Shown here: positions 48,421-57,267 of the stretch, piece after piece
Layout: every line of letters starts with the position of its first letter
Numbering within the stretch: position 1 is the first letter of the stretch
Source of the DNA: Gammaproteobacteria bacterium
GTDB lineage: Bacteria; Pseudomonadota; Gammaproteobacteria; SZUA-152
Direction of reading: 5' to 3'
DNA length: 64,000 bases
Assembly: GCA_013152545.1 (NCBI GenBank)
Contig: JAADGF010000097.1
Location: forward strand, 19,618 to 83,617
Made by a program: the position numbers and the translations under genes
Notes under the pieces: generated by a model
What the model was told of the DNA's origin: nothing
The model's input: the letters and a program-made list of their open reading frames with translations, nothing else
Databases searched by the model: none

Positions 48421-49302
48421 ATGGCGCATCATCATCACGACACAGAAACAATGGGTGACCGGCGGTTGACTGCCGCCATCGCTGTTAACATGTTACTGAC
48501 ATTGGCGCAGGTGATTGGTGGTATTGTTTCCGGTAGTCTCGCCTTGATTGCTGATGCCCTGCATAACTTCAGTGATGCCGCGTCGTTGTTAATTGCCTTA
48601 GTGGCACGCAAAATCGGTAGACAGCCTGCCGATCACTTCAAGACGTTCGGTTATAAACGGGCTGAAGTGATTGCCGCGTTGATCAATCTCGTTACCCTGG
48701 TGATTGTCGGACTTTATCTGATTTACGAGGCGCTGTGGCGCATTTACGAGCCGCAGGTTATTGAAGGCTGGATGGTGATTGTCGTCGCTGGTGTTGCGCT
48801 GGTGATTGATATTATTACGGCGATACTGACTTATAGTATGTCGAAGCACAGCATGAACATTCGCGCCGCTTTCCTGCATAATGTCTCCGATGCTTTAGCC
48901 TCGGTTGGTGTCATCGTCGCCGGCAGCCTGATTTTGCTCTATGATTGGTATTGGACTGATACCGCATTGACATTGCTCATTGCCGGTTATGTGCTCTATC
49001 AGGCGGCGACCATGCTGCCCAAAACCATTCATATTCTCATGCAGGGGACGCCAGAAAATATCGCTATCAACGATGTTGTCAGCGCCATGGAAACGGTGGC
49101 GGGCGTATCAAATGTTCATCATGTGCATATCTGGCAGTTAGATGAGCATAACAACGCCCTGGAAGCCCATGTAGTGATTGGTGATTTTGGTGAGACAGAG
49201 GTCGTCAAAGCTGCATTGAAAATTGAATTGGGACAACGTTTCAATATTGCTCACTCGACGCTTGAATTTGAAATCAAGCACTGCGAAAAACTGTGTTACT
49301 GA
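48421..49302 (+). CDS. czcD: Cation diffusion facilitator (CzcD-like)
   Basis: A 293-residue inner-membrane antiporter that moves Zn/Co/Cd or similar ions out of the cytoplasm. It starts MAHHHHDTETMGD with a His-rich tail. Six helices carry the metal site HNFSD (about residue 43) in helix 2 and HNVSD in helix 5, giving the two HxxxD pairs of the CDF family. A cytoplasmic C-terminal domain follows (VSNVHHVHIWQLDEHNNALEAHVVI). It is downstream of czcA on the same strand. Confidence 0.93.
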   Translation: MAHHHHDTETMGDRRLTAAIAVNMLLTLAQVIGGIVSGSLALIADALHNFSDAASLLIALVARKIGRQPADHFKTFGYKRAEVIAALINLVTLVIVGLYLIYEALWRIYEPQVIEGWMVIVVAGVALVIDIITAILTYSMSKHSMNIRAAFLHNVSDALASVGVIVAGSLILLYDWYWTDTALTLLIAGYVLYQAATMLPKTIHILMQGTPENIAINDVVSAMETVAGVSNVHHVHIWQLDEHNNALEAHVVIGDFGETEVVKAALKIELGQRFNIAHSTLEFEIKHCEKLCY

Positions 49303-49824
49303 GCTGTTTTGTTTTTGCAGGGTGTAGGGGTATCGTCCTGATTGCTGATCAACTGTTCCAGCCCTGGTGCGCCCGTTGGATGGCATTTCGGGCAGTGTGC
49401 GATGAACAATGCTGTTGACTATTAGCGCCCAGCCCTTTATTTGTTAGGCGCCGTTTCAGTAACCTGAAAGCGGCAACCGCCGCAATTTCATCCTCTGCTT
49501 TCATTCAGTACTCAGCTGTTTCGCATGCCGTGCGTTTATTTTGATGAGCAAAGATAAGCCGAGCAATCCTATAAGCTGACCGGGTATGAGACCGATCAAT
49601 ATTGACAGTACCTTAAATCATACCAATTCGTCAGCGATTTTTGCAGTATTATTGATTGACAGGGTATTTGCCTGGGAATAGAGTTTACCAAGCACGGGTC
49701 TGCCAAATACGGAACAATACACGGGTGATATCAAAATTTCAGGGGAAATTTACTTGTTTTAAAAAATATCAATAAAATTTTCTTAATGCCATGATCAGCA
49801 CACGGGCGTAGTAGATGAAAAGGT
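49303..49824. other. Spacer after czcD
   Basis: 522 bp with no supported gene. The first 230 bp keep the higher GC of the metal cluster and then become AT-rich toward the Crp/Fnr gene, which may mark one edge of an acquired block. A GTTAGGCGCC at 49444-49453 resembles an integron recombination core, but no partner core was seen. Confidence 0.4.
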
Positions 49825-50466
49825 ATGTTTGCTATGTACGATGTTCGATCAATGATACGCGATACGAAAAATGGGTATGTGATGGACAATATTTTAACGT
49901 TTTTAACAGGTCGGCATGATGTTAGAGAAATTGTAATCCCTGTGAATACCATTGTTTGCGAGATAGGAGACGCTTGTGAAAATTTTGTGGTATTAACGAA
50001 AGGTAGAGTTAAAATATTTAGAACGGGCGAAGATGGTCGGTATTTGACACTTTATCAAGTGTGCCCTGGTGAAGGTTGTGTATTAACCGCTTCTTGCTTG
50101 CTGAATGATCGGGCATTTCCGGCGATTGCTATTGCCGAAGAGCCTTCAGAAGGTTATGTGATTTCTAAACAGCGATTAAGAGATTGGTTGAAAACCGAAC
50201 CAGAATGGCAAAAATTTATCTTTGAGCTACTTTCCCAACGAATGGGGAGTTTGATAGAGATAGTCGACCAACTTGCGTTTAAAACACTGGAAACACGCTT
50301 GATTCAGTGGTTGGTTGTCCATCCGCAAGCCCCTAGTCTAAAGATCACTCACCAGCAAGTTGCAAAAGAACTTGCTTCTTCGCGAGAAGTTATAAGTCGA
50401 TTGCTTAAAATACTTGAGGAAAAGGGGAAAGTGAAGCTACAAAGAGGAAGAATATTAATTGTATAA
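49825..50466 (+). CDS. Crp/Fnr family transcriptional regulator
   Basis: A 213-residue regulator. A cyclic-nucleotide-binding-like fold (NTIVCEIGDACENFVVLTKGRVKIFRTGEDGRYLTLYQVCPGEGCVLTASCLL) is followed by a helix-turn-helix (THQQVAKELASSREVISRLLKILEEKGKV). Cysteines occur in the sensor domain (VCEIGDAC; VCPGEGC; ASC), but not in the FNR N-terminal arrangement, so an oxygen-sensing Fe-S cluster is not shown. This resembles the YgaV/CooA-like regulators paired with DUF2892 proteins. The start could be 49825, 49834 or 49882; the first has AAGG nearby. A matching operator lies before the next gene. Confidence 0.85.
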   Translation: MFAMYDVRSMIRDTKNGYVMDNILTFLTGRHDVREIVIPVNTIVCEIGDACENFVVLTKGRVKIFRTGEDGRYLTLYQVCPGEGCVLTASCLLNDRAFPAIAIAEEPSEGYVISKQRLRDWLKTEPEWQKFIFELLSQRMGSLIEIVDQLAFKTLETRLIQWLVVHPQAPSLKITHQQVAKELASSREVISRLLKILEEKGKVKLQRGRILIV

Positions 50467-50480
50467 TAAAACACCGTTTG

Positions 50481-50496
50481 TGTAACAAATGTTACA
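50481..50496. promoter_or_regulatory. Candidate Crp/Fnr-family operator before the DUF2892 gene
   Basis: TGTAACA-AA-TGTTACA is a perfect 7-bp inverted repeat centred at 50488.5. A possible -10 box TAATAA lies at 50517-50522. The operator centre would then be about 41 bp before the start of transcription, the usual place for activation by this family. Confidence 0.5.
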
Positions 50497-50565
50497 GATA
50501 ATTGCCTCTCTATCCCTAATAATAGCAACCTTGAATTGACACAATGACTAAGGTGGAGAAATATC

Positions 50566-50757
50566 ATGAATTTTAATGTTGGTGGAATCGATAGAGGTTT
50601 AAGGATAATAGTCGGTATAGCGATAATTTTATGGGGTGTAATGTCGGGAAGTTTATGGGGTGTTATTGGCGTAGTCCCGGTATTGACTGGGCTAGTGAAG
50701 TGGTGTCCTTTATATTTACCGTTTGGCATTAAGACTGTCAAAGCTAAAGAAAAGTAG
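50566..50757 (+). CDS. DUF2892 family inner-membrane protein
   Basis: A 63-residue protein beginning NFNVGGIDRGLRIIVGIAIILWG, with two hydrophobic stretches and VKWCPLYLPFGI, the DUF2892 signature. The domain is found alone or fused to rhodanese (YgaP) and often sits beside sulfide- or thiol-responsive regulators. GGTGGAG precedes the ATG. It is likely regulated by the Crp/Fnr protein encoded just upstream. Confidence 0.85.
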   Translation: MNFNVGGIDRGLRIIVGIAIILWGVMSGSLWGVIGVVPVLTGLVKWCPLYLPFGIKTVKAKEK

Positions 50758-50878
50758 AACGAAGTTTAAATGGTTTTCAGTGGCTTTTACTTATCGCTTA
50801 ATAACATTACGCTGAATAGCGAAAACAGCTAATCAAATTGACGGTGAGTGTTACCGAGTTGGATTTGTGGCTGGTGTT

Positions 50879-51048
50879 TTAGATTGAGACTAATTAGTGT
50901 GCGTCATATTCAATTTAATGGCATCGACATTTGATCCTTTATGAATGGTGAAATGATGTGTGATAGCGGTGCTATGAAAAGGATTTCAGCATTGCTATGG
51001 AACGAGCGCGCGCAGTAAAGCCTTCAGCTCAAACGTTACGGGGGAATC
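50879..51048. repeat. Family A repeat, degenerate, opposite orientation
   Basis: TTAGTGTGCGTCATATTCAA (50894-50913) is the reverse complement of the family's AATATGACGCACACT. GCATTGCTATGGAACG and a family end, AGCTCAAACGTTACGGGG (51025-51042), follow. The outer left end is poorly kept. Confidence 0.5.
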
Positions 51049-51338
51049 CTTTTGAGGTTAACGATGTCGATGACCTCCTCCAGATTGATTTAATCGAGAC
51101 GATGTATATTCTGAGCGCCGGCCATTAACAATATGGCAGTTATCAGCGGTTTATTGAGAAAGGCGTTGATAAGCGCCTGGTTGGTTTTTTTTATATGAAG
51201 GAACGTAACCCTCAATTTATTTTTGATTGATCTGATGGCTGTGTCAAAAGTGCTCACACTGGGTAAACAATGTGCTTTTCCCTTTCTCTCAAATAAATTA
51301 AAGACCAAAAAATCGAAAACGAGCTAATCCGCAAGTAT

Positions 51339-51524
51339 ATACCCAAAGCGTTTGAGATTTCGGATAAATTACACACCCTATTTCATTCATAGCGGCGTTG
51401 AAATTCCTTGCAATAGAACGACTATTACGCGTCATTTCGCCTCGCCTAAAAGCGCCTACCTTTGGTGCTATGAATAAAATAAGACGCACACTTTACACTG
51501 AAATCTCAAACGCTTTGGGTGTAT
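51339..51524. repeat. Family A dispersed repeat, copy 7
   Basis: The left end ACCCAAAGCGTTTGAGATTT (51341-51360) and right end AAATCTCAAACGCTTTGGGT (51501-51520) are a perfect 20-bp inverted repeat. Inside is the full core GGCGTTGAAATTCCTTGC, TATTACGCGTCATTTCGCC, AAAAGCGCCTACCTTTGG, AAGACGCACACTTTACAC. Compared with copy 3, both arms differ at the same paired positions. Confidence 0.88.
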
Positions 51525-52120
51525 TTGGTTGCTAGGCTGCATTGTTATGATAAGCGATGTTTACGAAACATCACACGTCACGTTATTGTGCCTATATTAG
51601 GGAGGATTTACATGCTAGGATTAATTGTTTATGGTAACTGATATCGGTTGATGCTTTGTTGTTCGATAATTGGCGTACCAATAATTATCGCGACAGATGA
51701 ACTGGCGGTTACTCCCTGATGATATCGATTCCCCGAGATCATCCATGCCCTTACTGGTATATATTGAAACCTTTTTATTAGCACGGGGAATGAGGGGATG
51801 AAATCTATTGTATTACTCTATCCTATTCGTCAAAGAGTTGGGCGTGTTATCAACTAACGTAACAACTTATTAGCGCAACATATTGGCTGTAGTGGTCAAT
51901 TTATCGCCATTCTTGATCTGCAATACTACACCGCTTTGAGTTTTTGTGTATTGATGCTTACAGGGAGGCAGAAATATGGCAGTAATCGCAGGTGTGCCGA
52001 AGAACGGATGAAGGCAGGATGCTGAGGGCGGCGGCGAATTCAATGAAAACTCGGGTGCTATTTTGTGTCAGTGATCGTGTCAGGACAGTAGAAAATTAAA
52101 TACTTAGCGGATTTGAAATC

Positions 52121-55100
52121 ATGAAGAACTTATTACACCATCGTTTAGGGTTTATCAGCCTGTTGTTTGTGTTCATTTTGTTAGCGTGTAGTGAGAATGA
52201 CCCAACATATTCTGAGCCGACAGATAACAAATCCGCTAGTGGGTTTGTTATTCCCTCCGCTATACAAGCCGCCGTTTTACCTCCCGAAGGGACACTAACC
52301 GCATTAATTTATATTGATAATGGCGTTTCGCCGTTGAGTAGCCAACAGATTAATTTAGAAAATGGCCAAAAGACAGTGGACTTTAAAATTTCCTTGTCTC
52401 CGGGTAGTTACACGATGACGATAAAGTTCACGTTTGACGACCCAAGGTTTGGTGGTCCTATCGATATCGCTGAGGCCTCCAAAGTGGTTAGTGTTGAGGC
52501 GGGTTCCACACAAAATTTGGTTTTTAGTACTGCAGATTATAGCTATCCGGATACCGATAATGACACTGTTTATAACATTATTGAAATAGAGCAAGGCACT
52601 GACCCCAACGACGAAACCAGCAAACCGTCATTGTCATGCTCGATCGACAGTGGTGATATTATTTGTTCTGATATTGTTTTCACTATCGGTGGCACGGTAA
52701 CAGGCTTAGTAGGTAGTGGTTTGGTACTGCAAAACAATGCAGGTGATGATCTTGTCATCGATAGGAATGGTGGCTTTGCATTTTCAGCGGCGCTAGAGGA
52801 TCAATCTCCCTATAATGTAGTCGTTACTCAACAGCCCACCAACCCGGGGCAACGTTGCGTGGTCAGTAATGGTGCGGGCCAGTTGAGTGGCACTAACGTC
52901 AGCAATATGTCGGTAACGTGTAGCGCGTTAACATTCGGTATCGGTGGCACGGTAACTGGTTTGGCAGGCAGTGGTTTGATACTGCAAAACAATGCGGGTA
53001 ATGATCTTGTTATCGATAGAAATGGTGGCTTTGCATTTTCAACGGCGCTAGAGGATCAGTCTCCTTATAATGTAGTTGTTACTCAACAGCCCACCAACCC
53101 GGGGCAACGTTGTGTGGTCAATAATGGTGCGGGCCAGTTGAGTGGCACTAACGTCAGCAATATTTCGATAACGTGTAGTACGTTAACATTCAATGTCGGT
53201 GGCACGGTAACTGGCTTAGTCGGCAATGGTTTGGAGCTGCAAAACAATGCGGGTGATAACTCTGTTATCGAGAGACGTGTTATCGATAAGGATGGTGGCT
53301 TTACACTTTCAACGGCGCTGAAAGACCAATCTTCCTACAATGTTACGATTGTTAAACAGCCCGCTAACCCAAGCCAGCGTTGCGTGGTCAAGAATGGTAC
53401 GGGCCAGTTGAATGGTGCTAATGTCAACAATATTTCGGTAACGTGCAGTACTTTAAAGTTCAGCATCGGTGGCACGGTAACAGGCTTGGTTGGTCGTAGT
53501 GATTTCTTGGTGTTGCAAAACAACGCAGGTGATGACCTTAACATCAATGCGGATGGTGAATTTACATTTTCAAAGGTGTTGGATGACCAGGCTTCTTATG
53601 AGGTAACCGTTCTCAAAACGTCTGCCAGGTTAGAGTGCTTTGTCATTAATGGCGCAGGCCAACTAAATGGTGCTAATGTCAAGAATATACGCGTAACGTG
53701 TCTTGGTGATATTTTAAACCCCCTCATTGATATTACGGTAACCGGTTTGGCTGGTAGTGGTTTGGTGTTACAAAACAATGCGGCTGATGACGTTGCGGTT
53801 AATGCCGATGGTGATTTTAAATTTACCACGAAAGATGGTGATAGATACAATATTACTGTATTAACGCAACCAAAAAATCCCAGTCAAACTTGTACTATTA
53901 CTAATGGCGAAGGCCGCTTGAACGGTGTCGATGTTATTAATGTTATGGTGGATTGTAGTGGTGCATGGGTACCAATGAATAATGGTTTATTCGGGGGGCT
54001 GGTATATGCACTTGCCGCTAATCCAGTGGACCCAACCACTGTTTATGCAGGGACATGGGGTGGTGGTGTGTTCAAAAGTCTTGATGGCGGTGTTAACTGG
54101 AGTGCTGTAAACACCGGGCTTACGGACCAACGCGTCAGGGTTTTAAGCATAGACCCGCTGAACCCGACAACCATTTATGCAGGCACTAGTGATGGCGGTG
54201 TGTTCAAAAGTATCGATGGTGGTAGCAACTGGAGCGCTATTGGACTGACGAATCACAGCGTCAGAGCTTTGCGCGTTGATCCGCAGAATCCGACGATCGT
54301 TTATGTTGGGACACTGGGTGGTGGTGTCTTTAAGAGCATTGATGGCGGGATTACCTGGGATGTGGTGAATACCCGGCTCTCTAGTTTACTTGTTTATGCC
54401 CTAGTGATCGATTCGGCGAATCCGAACACTCTGTACGCTGGGACATGGGGCGGTGTGTTTAAGAGTACTGATGCAGGTGCTAGTTGGAATGCGGTAAACG
54501 TCGGGCTTTCGGATGATCGAAGTGTCAGAGCTTTGAGTATCGATCCGGTGAATCCAGCCACTATTTATGCTGGAACCGATAGTGGAGGGGTGTTTAAGAG
54601 TGTTGATGGAGGTGCCAACTGGCGTGCCATGAATACTGGTTTCTTAGGTCAAAGTGTCAGCGCTTTGAGCATAGATCGGATGAACCCGGCTACCGTTTAT
54701 GTTGGGACAAATGGCGGCGGTGTGTTTAAGAGTATCAATGGAGGTGCTAATTGGAGCACGGTTAACACTGGACTTACGGATTTAACTGTTCATGCTCTAA
54801 GCATAGATCCACTGAACTCGATCACTGTTTATGCCGGGACGGGAGGCGGCGGTGTGTTTAAGAGTATTGATGAAGGTGTTAATTGGAGCGCTGTCAACAC
54901 CCGAATTACAAATTTATATGTCGAAGCCTTGAGCATAGACCCAGTGGACCCGTCGATTGTTTACAGCGGAACACTGGGCGGTGGCGTGTTCAAGAGTACC
55001 GATGGTGGTTCCAACTGGCACGCTGTGAATACTGGGCTTACGAGCCGACGTGTCAGAGCGTTGAGCATAGACCCGATGAACCCGGCTACCGTTTATGCTG

Positions 55101-55822
55101 GGACAAATGGCGGCGGTGTGTTTAAGAGCACCGATGGCGGTGCTAGTTGGCGTGCTACCAACACCGGGTTAGCGGATTTAGCTGTCTATGCTTTAAGTGC
55201 GATCGATCCGGCGACTCCGACCACCATTTATGCCGGGACATGGGGTGGCGGTGTATTCAAGAGTCTTGATGGAGGTGCCAACTGGCGTGCCGTGAACACT
55301 GGGCTCACGAACCGATATGTCCAGGTCTTGAGCATAGACCCAATGAATCCGGCCACTGTTTATGCTGGAACATGGGGTGGCGGTGTATTCAAGAGTCTTG
55401 ATGGAGGGGCCAATTGGAGTGCAATCAATACTGCGCTCACAGAATTACGTGTCCAGGCGTTAAGTATCGACCCGGTAAATTCAGCTACTGTTTATGTCGG
55501 AGCGGGTGGCAGCGTGTTCAAAAGTCTTGACGGAGGTACTCGTTGGAGAGTCGTCAATACCGGGTTTACGAACTTAGCGGTCTATGCCTTAAGTATCGAT
55601 CCGCTGAAACCCACTACTGTTTATGCCGGGGTGGATGGCGGCGTGTTCAAGAGTGTTGATGGCGGTGCTAGTTGGTATGCTATTAATGTTGGACTTACGA
55701 ACTTAAATATTTATGCTTTCAGTATAGATCCTGCAAATCCGAACACTGTTTACGCTGGGACTTGGGGTGGTGGTGTGTTCAAGCATACACAACAGGACGA
55801 CAGTGTATTACCAGATTCCTGA
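52121..55822 (+). CDS. Large repeat lipoprotein with two repeat types
   Basis: A 1233-residue lipoprotein (lipobox LLAC, Cys23). Residues about 140-172 carry an Asp-rich calcium-type motif (DTDNDTVYNIIEIEQGTDPND). Residues about 187-615 contain five repeats of about 90 residues (IGGTVTGLxGSGLxLQNNAGDD ... VxNGxGQLxGxNVxNIxVTC), each with a Cys pair. Residues about 620-1225 contain fourteen repeats of about 43 residues (VxALSIDPxNPxTVYAGTxGGGVFKSxDGGxNW), of the BNR/Vps10-like propeller type. Fourteen blades could make two seven-bladed propellers. It is probably on the outer membrane or cell surface. Function is unknown; binding of glycans or proteins is a guess. Confidence 0.85.
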   Translation: MKNLLHHRLGFISLLFVFILLACSENDPTYSEPTDNKSASGFVIPSAIQAAVLPPEGTLTALIYIDNGVSPLSSQQINLENGQKTVDFKISLSPGSYTMTIKFTFDDPRFGGPIDIAEASKVVSVEAGSTQNLVFSTADYSYPDTDNDTVYNIIEIEQGTDPNDETSKPSLSCSIDSGDIICSDIVFTIGGTVTGLVGSGLVLQNNAGDDLVIDRNGGFAFSAALEDQSPYNVVVTQQPTNPGQRCVVSNGAGQLSGTNVSNMSVTCSALTFGIGGTVTGLAGSGLILQNNAGNDLVIDRNGGFAFSTALEDQSPYNVVVTQQPTNPGQRCVVNNGAGQLSGTNVSNISITCSTLTFNVGGTVTGLVGNGLELQNNAGDNSVIERRVIDKDGGFTLSTALKDQSSYNVTIVKQPANPSQRCVVKNGTGQLNGANVNNISVTCSTLKFSIGGTVTGLVGRSDFLVLQNNAGDDLNINADGEFTFSKVLDDQASYEVTVLKTSARLECFVINGAGQLNGANVKNIRVTCLGDILNPLIDITVTGLAGSGLVLQNNAADDVAVNADGDFKFTTKDGDRYNITVLTQPKNPSQTCTITNGEGRLNGVDVINVMVDCSGAWVPMNNGLFGGLVYALAANPVDPTTVYAGTWGGGVFKSLDGGVNWSAVNTGLTDQRVRVLSIDPLNPTTIYAGTSDGGVFKSIDGGSNWSAIGLTNHSVRALRVDPQNPTIVYVGTLGGGVFKSIDGGITWDVVNTRLSSLLVYALVIDSANPNTLYAGTWGGVFKSTDAGASWNAVNVGLSDDRSVRALSIDPVNPATIYAGTDSGGVFKSVDGGANWRAMNTGFLGQSVSALSIDRMNPATVYVGTNGGGVFKSINGGANWSTVNTGLTDLTVHALSIDPLNSITVYAGTGGGGVFKSIDEGVNWSAVNTRITNLYVEALSIDPVDPSIVYSGTLGGGVFKSTDGGSNWHAVNTGLTSRRVRALSIDPMNPATVYAGTNGGGVFKSTDGGASWRATNTGLADLAVYALSAIDPATPTTIYAGTWGGGVFKSLDGGANWRAVNTGLTNRYVQVLSIDPMNPATVYAGTWGGGVFKSLDGGANWSAINTALTELRVQALSIDPVNSATVYVGAGGSVFKSLDGGTRWRVVNTGFTNLAVYALSIDPLKPTTVYAGVDGGVFKSVDGGASWYAINVGLTNLNIYAFSIDPANPNTVYAGTWGGGVFKHTQQDDSVLPDS
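52679..53960 (+). repeat. Five tandem approx. 270-bp coding repeats
   Basis: The first two units (52679-52930 and 52931-53191) are nearly identical in DNA, including AACAGCCCACCAACCCGGGG; later units are more diverged. The last is shorter. This indicates a recent duplication at the N-terminal side. Confidence 0.75.
53985..55780 (+). repeat. Fourteen tandem approx. 129-bp coding repeats (propeller blades)
   Basis: Each unit contains a TTTATGCTGGGACA-like and GGTGTGTTCAAGAG-like segment. The units differ at many silent sites, so the array is older than the one before it, though units 10 and 11 share long identical stretches. Confidence 0.75.
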
Positions 55823-56114
55823 AAATTATTTATCTAACTCCAGGCCCACAAGCATTTAACCTGGAATGCACAATTTCTTGATGCGTCGAGCAAATGTAAG
55901 CGTCAGCTGAAACAAGAGGTAACTGTGTTGTTTTTGAGTGCACGTTTGAGCTGCGTCCAGCCGCGTTTTCTAAACTGTAATGAGCAAACCGATTGAAGGT
56001 GGTGCCGTTTGCTCCAGAGGGCGATTCGATTGATTAATAAACCGGAGGAAGCCTTTCGTCGTCGATGATTAATCGGCTTCATATTCAGATTACACTGCAA
56101 CTATTTTTAGGCTG

Positions 56115-56741
56115 ATGAATCAAATGCTTAATAGTCGCCATGCCAAGCGAGTTAAGATGAACTCAGTCGGAAAAATACTGGCCTTTTTGATTCCTCGAAA
56201 ATTTCATAATGCGTTGAAATTAAAATGGAAATCTTTTGGTCAAATGAATCAGATATTGATTGCTTCGGCGGCTGTGGTATCAGTGGCAATGAGCGTCAGT
56301 ATCATCATGTTTGTGTCGCAGCAAGATAAAATCCGCGATATAAAATGCTTAGCGATGAATGTTTATCATGAAGCAAGGGGGGAGCCAATTTTAGGCCAAT
56401 ATGCAGTCGCTGCGGTAACGATGAATCGTGTAAAATCACAGCGACATCCAAATGAAGTGTGTCGGGTCGTTTATCTAAAGGCTTGGAGCAAAAAATACCA
56501 ACGTATTTCCAGTGCATTTTCATGGACCAGCGATGGGTTGGATGACATTCCAAAAGAAAATGATGCTTGGAAAAATGCGTTATCCATTGCACGACAAGTC
56601 TATAAGCAGGATGCATCAGGCATTGATGTGAATGATCATATAAAAGGGGCGTTGTTTTATCATGCCGATTACGTCAGTCCGAGGTGGGCAGTTAACAAAC
56701 TTAAAACCACTCAGATTGGCAAGCATATTTTTTACAAATAG
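56115..56741 (+). CDS. SleB/CwlJ-type cell wall hydrolase
   Basis: A 208-residue peptidoglycan hydrolase of the Hydrolase_2 (SleB-like) family. A single membrane anchor (about residues 47-70, QILIASAAVVSVAMSVSIIMFV) precedes the catalytic domain. The domain has CLAMNVYHEARGEPILGQYAVAAVTMNRVKSQRHP with the catalytic Glu of YHEARGE, and AFSWTSDG and GALFYHADYVSPRWA later. In non-spore formers it trims cell wall. The ATG at 56157 is an alternative start. Confidence 0.88.
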   Translation: MNQMLNSRHAKRVKMNSVGKILAFLIPRKFHNALKLKWKSFGQMNQILIASAAVVSVAMSVSIIMFVSQQDKIRDIKCLAMNVYHEARGEPILGQYAVAAVTMNRVKSQRHPNEVCRVVYLKAWSKKYQRISSAFSWTSDGLDDIPKENDAWKNALSIARQVYKQDASGIDVNDHIKGALFYHADYVSPRWAVNKLKTTQIGKHIFYK

Positions 56742-56842
56742 CAATAATAATTACATTATTTTTTGCGTCCAGTCTGCCTGTCAGTCACTGACTCAGAGTG
56801 GCTGCACGCTGCTTGATTACACCCCCCAGCCGTGATAAATAT

Positions 56843-56870
56843 ACCTAAATCTCAAACGCTATGGGTATAT
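56843..56870. repeat. Family A right half (copy 8)
   Basis: CTAAATCTCAAACGCTATGG (56845-56864) followed by GTATAT is a clean right end of family A. No left end was found in the 100 bp after the SleB gene. Confidence 0.7.
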
Positions 56871-57112
56871 ATGCCATCCAACGGATGCGTTTAGAATGGT
56901 TGGTCATGGTTGTAGAAAATGAGAGTGTCTCCCCCGTTTTTTGGTAAATATAGCGTCACTATCTTCTCGGTCGGTCGGAACATTGGCCTTGGCTTCTATC
57001 CTGTTTCACCATAATTCGCTAAGTCATCCTATATTGCCGTTTGGTTTCCCAAATGCCAGAAGATAGACTATTATCCGGATAATTCTAAATTGGATGGTTT
57101 ATATGAGGCTTT

Positions 57113-57214
57113 ACCTAGAAAAATCAATTGAGTGTACTGAATTCAGCTAAAATGTGCGACGTATGTATGTAAAGGTTCGATAGGATGTCCATGATCCAAT
57201 TGATTTTTTTAGGT
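57113..57214. repeat. Family B variant with ATCAATTG ends
   Basis: ACCTAGAAAAATCAATTG (57113-57130) and CAATTGATTTTTTTAGGT (57197-57214) match as inverted repeats at 17 of 18 positions. The ends differ from the main family (ATCAATTG for ATCAGTTG) in both arms alike. It is 54 bp before the djlA start. Confidence 0.75.
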
Positions 57215-57267
57215 TCAAGAGACGCTTTATTGTTTTATTAAACTAATAGTCATTGCGGAGTTAAAAA

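Larger units (their letters stand above)
50758..52120. other. Long spacer with two family A repeats
   Basis: 1.36 kb with no supported gene. It holds a degenerate family A copy in the opposite orientation (about 50879-51048) and a full one (51339-51524). Frames at 51090-51308 and 51298-51489 (both minus) do not resemble known proteins, and the second lies inside a repeat. Confidence 0.5.
56742..57267. other. Spacer with a half family A and a family B variant
   Basis: 526 bp without a gene. Contains a family A right half at 56843-56870, followed directly by a family B-like end (ATGCCATCCAACGGATGCGT, 56871-56890), and a complete family B variant at 57113-57214. TTGCGGAG near 57254-57261 is the djlA ribosome site. 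Confidence 0.5.

Noticed and set aside
49430..49460. Possible integron attC core GTTAGGC after czcD
   Set aside because: No paired core or palindromic body at the right distance, and no integrase.
50349..50741. 130-codon open frame on the minus strand
   Set aside because: Opposite the end of the Crp/Fnr gene and the DUF2892 gene, both with clear family motifs.
51090..51308. 72-codon open frame on the minus strand considered as a transposase remnant
   Set aside because: No transposase motif could be recognised.
53985..55780. Regularly spaced repeats that might suggest a CRISPR array
   Set aside because: The units are coding, in frame and about 129 bp long, forming propeller blades of a lipoprotein.
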